A stretch of DNA of 19,744 bases, from assembly GCA_030628155.1 (NCBI GenBank), contig DAOVRL010000076.1, forward strand, positions 1-19,744, read 5' to 3'. Below the pieces are notes generated by a model. It ran no database searches, had not been told where the DNA came from, and was given only the letters and a program-made list of their open reading frames with translations. This DNA comes from DAOVRL01 sp023128595 (lineage in GTDB: Bacteria > Planctomycetota > Phycisphaerae > Sedimentisphaerales > Anaerobacaceae). This document shows, piece after piece, positions 1-7,070 of this stretch. Position numbers and translations under genes: made by a program. Each line of letters begins with the position of its first letter. Within the stretch, counting starts at the first letter, position 1.

Positions 1-1
1 C

Positions 2-176
2 CTCCCAATTACCCACCCCCCGCGATACGCAATACGCAATACAACATACGAAATACGCAATACGACATACGAAATACGCGATACGACACACGACATACGA
101 AATACGCAATACGACATACGAAATACAAACCCAATCCCCCCTTCCCCAAACTCCCCACTCCTCTCAATTACCCACC
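2..176. repeat. 16-bp direct repeats flanking the heptamer array
   Basis: CTCCCAATTACCCACC at 2-17 recurs with one mismatch at 161-176 (CTCTCAATTACCCACC). The two copies bracket the heptamer array and a C-rich spacer. The stretch 127-141 (AAACCCAATCCCCCC) also recurs exactly at 12650-12664. This may be a larger duplicated repeat block or an insertion scar. Confidence 0.6.
23..127. repeat. 7-bp tandem repeat array (15 units, NNATACG)
   Basis: Fifteen consecutive heptamers with the consensus (c/a)(a/g/c)ATACG fill exactly 105 bp. The units are mainly caatacg, acatacg and aaatacg. They recur in the order caatacg-acatacg-aaatacg, which gives a 21-bp higher-order period, about two helical turns. 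A few units deviate (caataca, acacacg, cgatacg). No coding frame is supported through it. Two heptamers of the same type recur at 12683-12696 inside a coding region. The function is unknown. It looks like a mini-satellite or a dispersed genomic repeat. Confidence 0.9.
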
Positions 177-210
177 GCCCAAATTAAACCCCTCCTCGGT
201 AATAGCCCGG

Positions 211-1206
211 CTACATCTTGATTATGATCGTATAAGCATCTTTATTGTGGGTATCCCCACAGTTGAATTTCGATGCCAGGAACTTATCGATTCCGATTAC
301 CTCCACTGCCCAAGCGTGCCGCTCGAAGATTTCCCTGGTTTTAATTGCGCTGAGCTTGTTCCAGTGGTAGTCCTCGACGATTTCGACAATATGCTCATCG
401 GCCTCGTGCATATTGAAAAACCCGACACAGACGCCCTGCCGTGTCACGCGGCATACTTCGGCTATCGCCGCTTCCATCGCCTCAACCGATAAATGCTCGA
501 ACAAATCATGCACGAAGCAATAGTCAAACGCATTGTCCGGCGATTTTATCTCCAGCACATTGCCAACCTCAAAACGCACGTTTGGGAACATCCCTTTTGC
601 GTTGCTGATATTTTTTTCGCAAAGGTCGAACCCCGTGTAGTCGAGCAGCCGGGCGATGCCGAAGCTCTCAATAAATCGGTAATCGTTGCCCGAACCGCAG
701 GCCGGCTCCAGCACGGATACCCGCCCGCGACTCTCGGCCTCCAATACCTCGCGCCAAATCGTCTGAAACGTCGCCATAAGATGCTCCGGGACAGGCACTT
801 CGGTCGTCTCGACCGGCGCCCAGTTGAACAAATCGAACATATAGTTCGGCATCGCCAGAGTAGCGAAAGTCTGCGAAACGTATTTCGGGACCGCAAGCCC
901 CTCCGCATCATCCTCCCCCGACATCAGGGCATCCAGCACAGCCTGAAGCTGACCGGCCCTGGCCTGTTTCCTGAGCAGTTTGACCAGCCAGTTCACCACC
1001 AGGGCGAACCGCAGCTCGTGCACCATAAGCTCAGCGAACCGCTCACCGAACAGGCTCCTGACGAGAAAGTGCCGCATCAAAATGCTCTGGATATTGATCC
1101 GCGGGTCCTCGACGTCCTGCACCAGATAATCAGCGAGCGTCTCACGGTCGTACTTTCCCCACGACCTTCTCAAACCTTCCGTCTCTCGTTCAAACCGCTC
1201 TTCCAT
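211..1206 (-). CDS. class I SAM-dependent methyltransferase
   Basis: This is a 331-aa protein. The N-terminal ~160 residues look helical and match nothing I recognise. The C-terminal half is a Rossmann-type methyltransferase. Motif I is VSVLEPACGSGNDYR (about residues 163-177), followed by an acidic post-motif (GFDLCEKN, D194) and a motif-IV-like FDYCFVHDLFEHLS (about 227-240), then IAEVCRVTRQG. This is the usual order for small-molecule or lipid methyltransferases of the Methyltransf_11/25 type. The substrate cannot be read from the sequence. I chose the ATG at 1206 because GGGAAGAG lies a few bases upstream. A longer reading from a TTG at 1269 lacks this support. It is divergent from glyQS and alone on its strand. 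Confidence 0.85.
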   Translation of the reverse strand: MEERFERETEGLRRSWGKYDRETLADYLVQDVEDPRINIQSILMRHFLVRSLFGERFAELMVHELRFALVVNWLVKLLRKQARAGQLQAVLDALMSGEDDAEGLAVPKYVSQTFATLAMPNYMFDLFNWAPVETTEVPVPEHLMATFQTIWREVLEAESRGRVSVLEPACGSGNDYRFIESFGIARLLDYTGFDLCEKNISNAKGMFPNVRFEVGNVLEIKSPDNAFDYCFVHDLFEHLSVEAMEAAIAEVCRVTRQGVCVGFFNMHEADEHIVEIVEDYHWNKLSAIKTREIFERHAWAVEVIGIDKFLASKFNCGDTHNKDAYTIIIKM

Positions 1207-1296
1207 TATTCTCTTCCCGCGCAAGGATAGCTGCCGGCGGCACAAATCAACACCACAATAGACTTCCAACCGGATTTACACAACAGCCGACAATCC

Positions 1297-1324
1297 TTGT
1301 AATCGACCGCCACTTATATATAAT
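1297..1324 (+). promoter_or_regulatory. sigma-70-type promoter for the glyQS unit
   Basis: A -35-like TTGTAA (1297-1302) and a perfect -10 TATAAT (1319-1324) are separated by 16 bp, about 50 bp upstream of the glyQS start. AGAGGA (1359-1364) is the likely ribosome binding site, 8 nt before the ATG. Confidence 0.55.
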
Positions 1325-1372
1325 GACCCAATTGTAGCCTTAACCGACATAATAGTCCAGAGGAACGCAGGT

Positions 1373-2875
1373 ATGAGTAAGATCGCTAAACTCGACGACA
1401 TCGTATCGCTCTGCAAGAGACGAGGCTTCATATTCCAGTCCAGCGAGATCTACGGCGGCCTTGCGAGCTGCTACGATTACGGGCCGCTCGGAGTCGAGCT
1501 CAAAAACAACGTCAAGAAGGCCTGGTGGAAGAGCACCGTCCAGATGCGCGACGACGTCGTCGGCCTCGATTGCTCCATCCTGATGCACCCGATGGTCTGG
1601 AAGGCCTCCGGCCACGCCGACAAATTCGCCGACCTCATCGCCGAGTGCAAAAAGTGCAACACCCGAACCCGCGTCGACCACCTCAAAGAAAAGCCTCTCC
1701 CGAGCGAAGCCGAGGGAGTCACCGAGCAAGCCGCCCAGCACACCGAGCACATCGCACTCGATGCAGCTATGGCCAAGGCCCGGGATTTGAGCAACAAAGT
1801 ATGTCCCAATTGCGGCACAGTCGGCCGATTCACCGAGCCGATGCCCTTCAAACTGATGTTCGAGACCCAGATGGGCGCCAACGTCGACGACTCGATGACG
1901 ATGCACCTGCGCCCGGAAACCGCACAGGGCATCTTCGCCAATTTTAGAAACGTCCTCGACACCACCCGCGTCAAGATACCCTTCGGAATCGCGCAGATCG
2001 GCAAGAGCTTTCGCAACGAGGTAACCACCAAGGCGTTCATCTTCCGAACCCGCGAATTCGAGCAGGCCGAGCTCGAATTCTTCTGCGAGCCCGGCACCGA
2101 CGAGCAGTGGTTCGAGCACTGGAAACAGGCACGGTTCGACTGGTATATCAACCTCGGCCTAAAGAAAGAGAACCTCCGCTTCCGCGAACACGATATCGAC
2201 GAGCTCGCGCACTACGCCAAGGGCTGCGTCGATGTCGAATACAAGTTCCCGTTCGGCTCAGGCGACTGGCAGGAGCTCGAGGGAATCGCCAACCGCACCG
2301 ATTTCGACCTCCGCCAGCACCAGCGAGGCATAAGAACGCTCAACAAATGGTACGAAAGCGACGGCGACCTCACCAATATCGAGCTTTCCAACGAAGCCGA
2401 GGAATACCTCAAAGGCCCCCTCTCCTACTTCGACGACCAGCAGAAGAAACGCTACATCCCCTACGTGATCGAGCCTTCGGCCGGCATCGACCGAAGCGCC
2501 CTTGCGTTCCTGGTCGATGGCTACGACGAAGAAGAGGTCCGCGGCGAAACCCGCAACCTGCTGCGATTCAGCCCAGCCCTGGCCCCCGTAAAAGTCGCCG
2601 TCTTCCCCTTAGTCAAAAAGGAAGGTATGCCCGACATAGCGAAGAATATCTACAACGATCTCAAAAAACACTTCAACTGCTTCTACGACGAAAAAGGCGC
2701 CATAGGCCGACGCTACCGCCGACAGGATGAGGCCGGCACGCCATTCTGCCTAACCATCGACGGCCAAACCCTCGAAGACAACACCGTAACCGTCCGTGAC
2801 CGTGACTCTATGGACCAGATCCGCGTCTCAACCGACCAACTCACAAATGATCTCCGCAAAAAACTCGACATGTAA
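1373..2875 (+). CDS. glyQS: glycyl-tRNA synthetase (homodimeric, class II)
   Basis: This enzyme charges tRNA-Gly with glycine using ATP, in the cytoplasm. The 500-aa protein is the single-chain alpha2 type and not the split GlyQ/GlyS type. It shows SSEIYGGLASCYDYGPLG (about 23-40), CKKC (92-95) and CPNC (144-147) pairs that probably bind zinc, and the GlyRS signature LRPETAQGIF (179-188). Class II motif 2 is KSFRNEV (211-217) and motif 3 is EPSAGIDRS (367-375). An anticodon-binding domain starts near residue 400 (VKVAVFPLVKK). Length and motif order are normal. AGAGGA at 1359-1364 supports the start. It probably heads a unit with the two downstream membrane proteins, the first of which begins 3 nt after its stop. 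Confidence 0.97.
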   Translation: MSKIAKLDDIVSLCKRRGFIFQSSEIYGGLASCYDYGPLGVELKNNVKKAWWKSTVQMRDDVVGLDCSILMHPMVWKASGHADKFADLIAECKKCNTRTRVDHLKEKPLPSEAEGVTEQAAQHTEHIALDAAMAKARDLSNKVCPNCGTVGRFTEPMPFKLMFETQMGANVDDSMTMHLRPETAQGIFANFRNVLDTTRVKIPFGIAQIGKSFRNEVTTKAFIFRTREFEQAELEFFCEPGTDEQWFEHWKQARFDWYINLGLKKENLRFREHDIDELAHYAKGCVDVEYKFPFGSGDWQELEGIANRTDFDLRQHQRGIRTLNKWYESDGDLTNIELSNEAEEYLKGPLSYFDDQQKKRYIPYVIEPSAGIDRSALAFLVDGYDEEEVRGETRNLLRFSPALAPVKVAVFPLVKKEGMPDIAKNIYNDLKKHFNCFYDEKGAIGRRYRRQDEAGTPFCLTIDGQTLEDNTVTVRDRDSMDQIRVSTDQLTNDLRKKLDM

Positions 2876-2878
2876 AAA

Positions 2879-4114
2879 ATGCCCGGACAAAAACAGGACA
2901 ACGACAACCCCAAAACCGCCAAACGCAAGAAGAAGCACGTTTGGCTCGCTGCGATTGTCGTTGTCACAACGGCAATCATTCTCTGCCTTCTCTGGCGACC
3001 TTGGAACTCCGAATCCATCGACGAGCGCCTCGCTGAAATAGAAGCGGCCCGCGCAATACCCGACTCCGAAAACGCTGCTGTGATTTACCGCCAATTGGCG
3101 AAAAGTGGAGGTCTAACCGGTGCTCGACCCGGTTATTCGGACGCTCGTGATACATTCGAATTCACCCGGCCTTGGCGGGGCAAGGATTATCCGAAAGTTG
3201 CCGCCTGGCTTGAAGACCAGCAAGATGTCATTGGCGAGCTGCTCAAGGCCTCCAAATTCGAGAAATATCGATTCAAGGACTTTGTCGAGCCCGGCAAGGT
3301 AATGATGACAACCGGAGCTGCACGAGCTCCACGACTGTACCGTTGGGCAGCACGGTACGGCATAAGCGAAAGATGGAGAGATCTACTCATCTGCGCTCTG
3401 AGCAACGATATTGCAGAAGGCCGAAAGGCCGCAGCTATCGAGAAGCATCTATGTCTTATGCAGATGGCAAACCACCAACGTCAGGACACGGATTTGATCG
3501 AGTTTGCCCAGGGTGTTGCTACTGAAATGATGGCTCTGCTGGCGACGGCGAGTTTCATCGTCGAAGGCGATGTCACCCGGAAGGATTTGGAGACTGTCGA
3601 AGCGGCGCTGCCCCAGACGAAGGACAATTGGGCAAGAGATTCGGCAACTATGGTCGAGGTCTATAGGTTGAACTTGAAAAAATTCGGCTATCCGGATAGG
3701 CTAAGGTATCTATGGCGGGATTTGTTCTCAGATAAAGGCTGGCTGGATCGAGTGAAGAATGCGTACCTGACCGGCCTGGCGGCCCGTCGAGGCACACACA
3801 TCCTCATCGCATTAAGGCGGCACAAGAATCGCAGCGGACACTGGCCTGAAACCCTCGACGAAATCCGCTCATCAGTCACAAAAGAAATCCTTACCGATCC
3901 ACAGAATAACGGTCCTTTCGTTTACAGACCGACCAAGGAGGGTTTCACTCTGTACAGCAAAGGAAAGAACAAGATCGACGAGACCGGTAGATTCTCTTTC
4001 GTGTCCGGTGGAGCAGACGATTGGCCGATCTGGCCCCCACCGGCAAGAGAAACCAAAGCGAGCGATAACGCTGACCCTAACGAGTCCAGCGCACGCCCGG
4101 AGTCGACAGAATGA
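2879..4114 (+). CDS. membrane-anchored protein, tandem paralogue 1
   Basis: This is a 411-aa protein of a family I associate with planctomycetes, with no known function. A basic N-terminus (KTAKRKKKH) precedes one transmembrane helix (about residues 21-39), so most of the protein should lie outside the cytoplasmic membrane. Conserved points are ARAIPDSENAAVIY (57-70), KDYPKVAAW (102-110), and a C-terminal part resembling the tail of pseudopilin-like proteins: ALRRHKNRSGHWPETLDEI (311-329), FVYRPTKEGFTLYSKGKNKID (347-367) and DDWPIWPP (380-387). It starts 3 nt after the glyQS stop with no clear Shine-Dalgarno sequence, so coupled translation is likely. Its own stop overlaps the start of the next paralogue. 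Confidence 0.85.
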   Translation: MPGQKQDNDNPKTAKRKKKHVWLAAIVVVTTAIILCLLWRPWNSESIDERLAEIEAARAIPDSENAAVIYRQLAKSGGLTGARPGYSDARDTFEFTRPWRGKDYPKVAAWLEDQQDVIGELLKASKFEKYRFKDFVEPGKVMMTTGAARAPRLYRWAARYGISERWRDLLICALSNDIAEGRKAAAIEKHLCLMQMANHQRQDTDLIEFAQGVATEMMALLATASFIVEGDVTRKDLETVEAALPQTKDNWARDSATMVEVYRLNLKKFGYPDRLRYLWRDLFSDKGWLDRVKNAYLTGLAARRGTHILIALRRHKNRSGHWPETLDEIRSSVTKEILTDPQNNGPFVYRPTKEGFTLYSKGKNKIDETGRFSFVSGGADDWPIWPPPARETKASDNADPNESSARPESTE

Positions 4115-5322
4115 CGGCCGAATACACACAGCACGAACCCAAAACCACAAAACGCAAAAAGAAACGCGTTTGCCTCGCTGTGACTATCGTTGTCCTGATA
4201 GCAATCATAGGCTGCTTTCTCTGGCGCTCCTGGAGCTCGAAGTCCGTGGATGAGCAACTCGCCGCTATCGAAGCCGCCCGCGCAATCCCAGACTCCGAAA
4301 ACGCCGCTATCGTTTACAACCAACTGCTGCAGGAGCCTAACGCCACATCCCTGCTGGATTATCGCCCTCAGTTCCTCGATCAGGACAGTGATAACCTGAC
4401 GTCCAAAGAACCCTGGCTAAGCAAGGACTACCCCGAACTCGCCGCCTGGGCCAAAGAACAGCAACCCGTGATCGACAGACTCCTCAAGGCCTCAGAGTTC
4501 GAAAACTGCCGATTTCCAATAGCAGTTCACCAGCTGCAGACAGACCGCCTCACCGCAATGCGCAAATGGGTATTTCTGCTCAGGCGTGCCGCCAATAACG
4601 ACATTGGCGATGGCCGAATTGACGATGCGATCGACAAGTGGCGATGCCTCATTCAGATAGGCGCACACCTTCACCAGCAGCCGCTATTCGTAGAGCATCT
4701 GGTCGCATTCGCTGTCGAGGCGGTCGCCCTACGTCAAATAATAGTTTTTGTCGTGGAAGGCAATGCCGAGGAGACCCATCTGTGCAAGATTGAAACGCTT
4801 GCTCTGCATACAGAAGATAATTGGGCCGCTGTCCTGGAGGAAGTCTTACCGGCCGAAGAATTGGCAGAGCAGAAAATGAAAGAGCAACTGGGACCTCTCG
4901 ACCGAATCAAATACGAATTCAGTATCGGATGGTTGGCAAGCATAAAAGGTCCTGACACCGACAGGATACGCACAATATACCGCAGGCTTCTCGCGACCAG
5001 GCGTGGAATTCACGTCTTGGTAGCGCTAAGGCGTTACAGGAACAAGCACGGCGTCTCGCCGCAAAGCCTCGACGAAATAGAACCTCACGTATCCGCTGAG
5101 GCCCTTATCGACCCTTTCAACGACCTCCGTTTCGTCTACAGGCTCACCGAAGACGCCTTTACGCTGTACTCCAAGGGACGCAATAGGATTGACGAAAACG
5201 GCAAATATAGAGATCCGTTCGACGACTGGCCAATCTGGCCCCCACGCGGAAGAAAACCAAAAGCAAAAGAGAAAAAGGGCAATCTCCAACTCCCTGACCC
5301 AAATGCACACCGGAGGGAATAA
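4111..5322 (+). CDS. membrane-anchored protein, tandem paralogue 2
   Basis: This is a 403-aa paralogue of the preceding gene. The architecture is the same: basic start (KTTKRKKKR), one transmembrane helix (about 20-38), ARAIPDSENAAIVY, KDYPELAAW, ALRRYRNKHGVSPQSLDEI, FVYRLTEDAFTLYSKGRNRID and DDWPIWPP, ending in a Lys-rich tail. The ATG overlaps the previous TGA (ATGA at 4111-4114), typical of translational coupling. The first ~180 bp of both genes are also clearly similar at DNA level, which indicates a tandem duplication. The middle third is the most diverged. Function unknown. The glycine/asparagine synthetase neighbourhood is not known to be functionally meaningful. Confidence 0.85.
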   Translation: MTAEYTQHEPKTTKRKKKRVCLAVTIVVLIAIIGCFLWRSWSSKSVDEQLAAIEAARAIPDSENAAIVYNQLLQEPNATSLLDYRPQFLDQDSDNLTSKEPWLSKDYPELAAWAKEQQPVIDRLLKASEFENCRFPIAVHQLQTDRLTAMRKWVFLLRRAANNDIGDGRIDDAIDKWRCLIQIGAHLHQQPLFVEHLVAFAVEAVALRQIIVFVVEGNAEETHLCKIETLALHTEDNWAAVLEEVLPAEELAEQKMKEQLGPLDRIKYEFSIGWLASIKGPDTDRIRTIYRRLLATRRGIHVLVALRRYRNKHGVSPQSLDEIEPHVSAEALIDPFNDLRFVYRLTEDAFTLYSKGRNRIDENGKYRDPFDDWPIWPPRGRKPKAKEKKGNLQLPDPNAHRRE

Positions 5323-5356
5323 TGCCCGAAAGAACAGAATAGCAAAATACCGCGCA

Positions 5357-5395
5357 AAGCCAAACGTTCCAGGAAATGCGTTTGGCTTCGCTTTT
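5357..5395 (+). terminator. hairpin terminator after the glyQS unit
   Basis: AAGCCAAACG (5357-5366) and CGTTTGGCTT (5379-5388) form a perfect 10-bp stem around a 12-nt loop. A short T run follows (CTTTT, 5391-5395). It lies 35 bp after the stop of the second paralogue and could also end the minus-strand gene that stops at 5421. The T tract is weak, so termination is probable but not certain. Confidence 0.6.
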
Positions 5396-5420
5396 GAGTT
5401 GTGAAACATGCCAGAATCCG

Positions 5421-5711
5421 TTAGACTATAGATATGATACATTCCATCAGGCACGATAGAGAGCAGGAGTCGATGGAGGCCAAGGCCCGGTGGTTTCGGT
5501 CGCTGTCCATGCCCACGATTTCGACTTCGTCGCCTTTGCGCAAAGGCAAGATTGCTCTTTCGGCTATGCATTGAGCAAGAAACGGAAAACACAGCTTCTC
5601 TTCAAGGTAGTAGTACCAACCCATCGCCTGTTCTTCCGGGCCGTATGCATCAACAATGATTTCCTCCGAGATACGATTCTCACGTTCGGAGTTCTTCTTG
5701 GTCTTAGACAT
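5421..5711 (-). CDS. CcbP-family calcium-binding protein, abnormal C-terminus
   Basis: This is a 96-aa protein. Residues 13-68 match the conserved core I know from CcbP-type calcium-binding proteins (first described in Anabaena), with EEIIVDAYGPEEQAMGWYYYLE (16-37) and FPFLAQCIAERAILPLRKGDEVEIVGM (42-68). Family members normally continue with an acidic E/D-rich stretch, a beta strand, a LAVPL-like segment and a WHYW-containing tail. None of these is present. After residue 68 the frame reads an unrelated Cys-rich tail and stops. The other two frames do not restore the family sequence, so this looks like a 3' truncation and not a simple frameshift. AGGGGAAAA upstream supports the start. Calcium binding by this version is doubtful because acidic C-terminal residues are lost. 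Confidence 0.7.
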   Translation of the reverse strand: MSKTKKNSERENRISEEIIVDAYGPEEQAMGWYYYLEEKLCFPFLAQCIAERAILPLRKGDEVEIVGMDSDRNHRALASIDSCSLSCLMECIISIV

Positions 5712-5736
5712 ACTGTTTTTTCCCCTTTTGACCCCG

Positions 5737-5786
5737 GCCTAATGCCGCTACCCACCCCCACCTTCAGTGGCAAACGCCGGTTAGGC
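5737..5786. other. attC-like inverted repeat
   Basis: GCCTAAT (5737-5743) and GTTAGGC (5780-5786) form an inverted repeat (GCCTAA/TTAGGC), extended by CCG/CGG after a 2-nt bulge. GTTAGGC fits the integron core GTTRRRY exactly and GCCTAAT misses its partner consensus RYYYAAC by one base. It lies just upstream of the ccbP-like gene. The inner arms do not pair well, so identity as a recombination site is uncertain. Confidence 0.25.
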
Positions 5787-5797
5787 GGAGCTATGCG

Positions 5798-5974
5798 TTA
5801 GTAGAAATGCGGTACCCAGTCCCAGCCAACCCTCATAAACGCCGGGAAGAAATGAAATAGAAAAAACCCGAGAACCGTAAGAGGCGCGGTGAGAGTTGTG
5901 GCAGTATGCCGGACGTTTCCTCGTTTAGCACGGGCTGCATCCTTCAGCGCGATTGCTGGAGATTCAGCCACCAT
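5798..5974 (-). CDS. doubtful small ORF with a hydrophobic segment
   Basis: This possible 58-aa product starts MVAESPAIALKDAARAKR and has one hydrophobic stretch (about residues 33-52). The ATG at 5974 overlaps the stop of the MNT gene, and the ORF ends just before the attC-like repeat. No family is recognised and no good ribosome binding site is seen. It could be a small membrane protein or a chance ORF between two genes. Confidence 0.25.
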   Translation of the reverse strand: MVAESPAIALKDAARAKRGNVRHTATTLTAPLTVLGFFLFHFFPAFMRVGWDWVPHFY

Positions 5975-6326
5975 TTTCCGGTATCGCAAATGTCTCGCTA
6001 TCAGTCCGGTATAGGATTTTCCCGAACCGGTCGATACATTGTTTTAGCGGAAGATGTTCTATCGTTTCATACACCTTGACTTCAAAGATATAGGGCATAG
6101 GTAATTCATCGAGTTCCCGCATGATCCGACCCATCAGGCGAAAGTCTATATCTCCCCACAAAGCCAAATCTACATCCGAGTAATCCTCGAAGCGGCCCAT
6201 AGCCCTGGACCCGAAGATCTTCACTGTATGGACCTCCGGGTGTCGGCAGAAGACCTCGCGGATCAGCCTCAGCGCCTTAGACGAAAGCCCAAAGCGCTCT
6301 ATTGCTGGCTCTTTTCCTTCAACCAT
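5964..6326 (-). CDS. MNT-domain nucleotidyltransferase (MntA-type antitoxin)
   Basis: This is a 120-aa minimal nucleotidyltransferase. The active-site motif GSRAMGRFEDYSDVDLAL (39-56) fits GSx10DxD exactly (G39, S40, D51, D53). VKIFGS before it and the FEVKVYE strand after it are typical of MNT proteins. In characterised HEPN/MNT pairs the MNT protein AMPylates the HEPN RNase and neutralises it. The start overlaps the upstream HEPN gene by 28 bp, so the two are translationally coupled in toxin-then-antitoxin order. By size and neighbour it resembles the HI0073/HI0074 branch. The role here is inferred from family and context. Confidence 0.88.
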   Translation of the reverse strand: MVEGKEPAIERFGLSSKALRLIREVFCRHPEVHTVKIFGSRAMGRFEDYSDVDLALWGDIDFRLMGRIMRELDELPMPYIFEVKVYETIEHLPLKQCIDRFGKILYRTDSETFAIPENGG

Positions 6327-6712
6327 CTGAACACCTGTTCCAGAACAATAAGGTAATGCTCCGAGATACTACGAAACACGGTCTCAAAAATCTGCCTGTC
6401 ATACGTATGGGACATCAGATTTCTTTGTTCGAGCATGTCTATCCACCTCTGGCCATCCTTGATGATCCTGGCGGCAAAGGCCTCCTTGATAACAGCACGG
6501 GGAGTAATCTGATCGAAGGTCACGCCGCTGTAATCCAGATAATCCTTCAGCGCCTTCCACGCCAACTCGAAAGTGTACTCAAACCGCTGGACTACCCCTT
6601 CCTTTTCCAGATCGGACATTTCGGCAGGGTCTTTCTCAAAGGCCTCCCGCAGCAACGTAAATGCACGCTCGAAGTTCTCCAACCTCTGTTTCCAACGGGT
6701 GTCTTTTTTCAT
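6299..6712 (-). CDS. HEPN-domain protein (HepT / HI0074 type)
   Basis: This is a 137-aa all-helical protein of the nucleotidyltransferase substrate-binding (HI0074) type. Typical marks are the N-terminal FERAFTLLREAF, the VVQRFEYTFELAWKALKDYL block (40-59) and TPRAVIKEAF (70-79). RNLMSHTYD (97-105) fits the HEPN motif Rx4HxY: R97 and H102 are the expected RNase residues, and Y104 is the equivalent of the tyrosine that MntA-type partners AMPylate. It therefore keeps everything needed for a toxin. AAAGGA about 8 nt upstream supports the start. It overlaps the MNT gene by 28 bp. Confidence 0.88.
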   Translation of the reverse strand: MKKDTRWKQRLENFERAFTLLREAFEKDPAEMSDLEKEGVVQRFEYTFELAWKALKDYLDYSGVTFDQITPRAVIKEAFAARIIKDGQRWIDMLEQRNLMSHTYDRQIFETVFRSISEHYLIVLEQVFRWLKEKSQQ

Positions 6713-6801
6713 AGCGATAATCCTTTGACTGTCGCTTCGGCCTGGTTCGCCGCTGCCATACGCCCTTCGTGGGAGTCAATCCTCAAAAAAAGCAAGTGCG
6801 A

Positions 6802-7026
6802 TCAAGAGGCCTCTTCGAGCCGCTCTGCCACCCAGACTTTGATGATGGATTGTCGAGGAACGCCCAAACGTCTTGCCTCCTTATCCAGCAGGCGAATCAT
6901 CCACAGCGGGAAATCCACATTTACCCCTTTTTGTTCGTGTTCGGGCCTTCTTGCCTTCGTCATATCAAGGTATTTGGAGATATCCTCGCTCGCATCAAAC
7001 CGCTTGTCGAATTCACGAGCTTTCAT
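6802..7026 (-). CDS. BrnA-family (ribbon-helix-helix) antitoxin
   Basis: This 74-aa protein starts MKAREFDKRFDASEDISKYLD and continues with RRPEHEQKGVNVDFPLWMIRLLDKEARRLGVPRQSIIKVWVAERL. That is the typical pattern of BrnA/CopG-like antitoxins: a short strand (KGVNVDFP) followed by two helices. Such proteins bind their own promoter and neutralise a BrnT RNase. No complete brnT is present. The frame stays open upstream, and the 14 codons directly before this ATG look like a BrnT N-terminus. The antitoxin may therefore be made from the ATG at 7026 or as a fusion from the GTG at 7068. The Shine-Dalgarno-like AGGA is too far (17 nt) from the ATG to decide. It lies 89 bp upstream of the HEPN gene. 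Confidence 0.78.
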   Translation of the reverse strand: MKAREFDKRFDASEDISKYLDMTKARRPEHEQKGVNVDFPLWMIRLLDKEARRLGVPRQSIIKVWVAERLEEAS

Positions 7027-7068
7027 TTTGTTGCTATTGCTTTTCCTGGTATCGAACTCGAACTGCAC
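7027..7068 (-). pseudogene. brnT toxin remnant (N-terminus only)
   Basis: Fourteen codons starting at a GTG (7068) read VQFEFDTRKSNSNK. This resembles the usual BrnT start (xFEFDxxKSxxNKxKHGIDF), but the KHGIDF continuation and all catalytic parts are missing. The remnant is directly in frame with the brnA start. This suggests an internal deletion that removed the toxin and left its first codons attached to the antitoxin. It is inferred from a short match. Confidence 0.5.
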
Positions 7069-7070
7069 GT

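Noticed and set aside
23..127. CRISPR array
   Set aside because: The units are 7 bp, directly adjacent and without spacers, and no cas gene is nearby.
493..1230. Plus-strand ORF (245 aa) opposite the methyltransferase
   Set aside because: The minus strand carries a complete methyltransferase with motif I and a good start. The plus-strand product is a mirror with no recognisable pattern.
1340..2119. Minus-strand ORF (259 aa) opposite glyQS
   Set aside because: It is antisense to the conserved GlyRS core and its composition is that of a shadow of a GC-rich gene.
5490..5801. Plus-strand ORF (103 aa) opposite the CcbP-type gene
   Set aside because: It is the antisense of a conserved core sequence and has no ribosome binding site.
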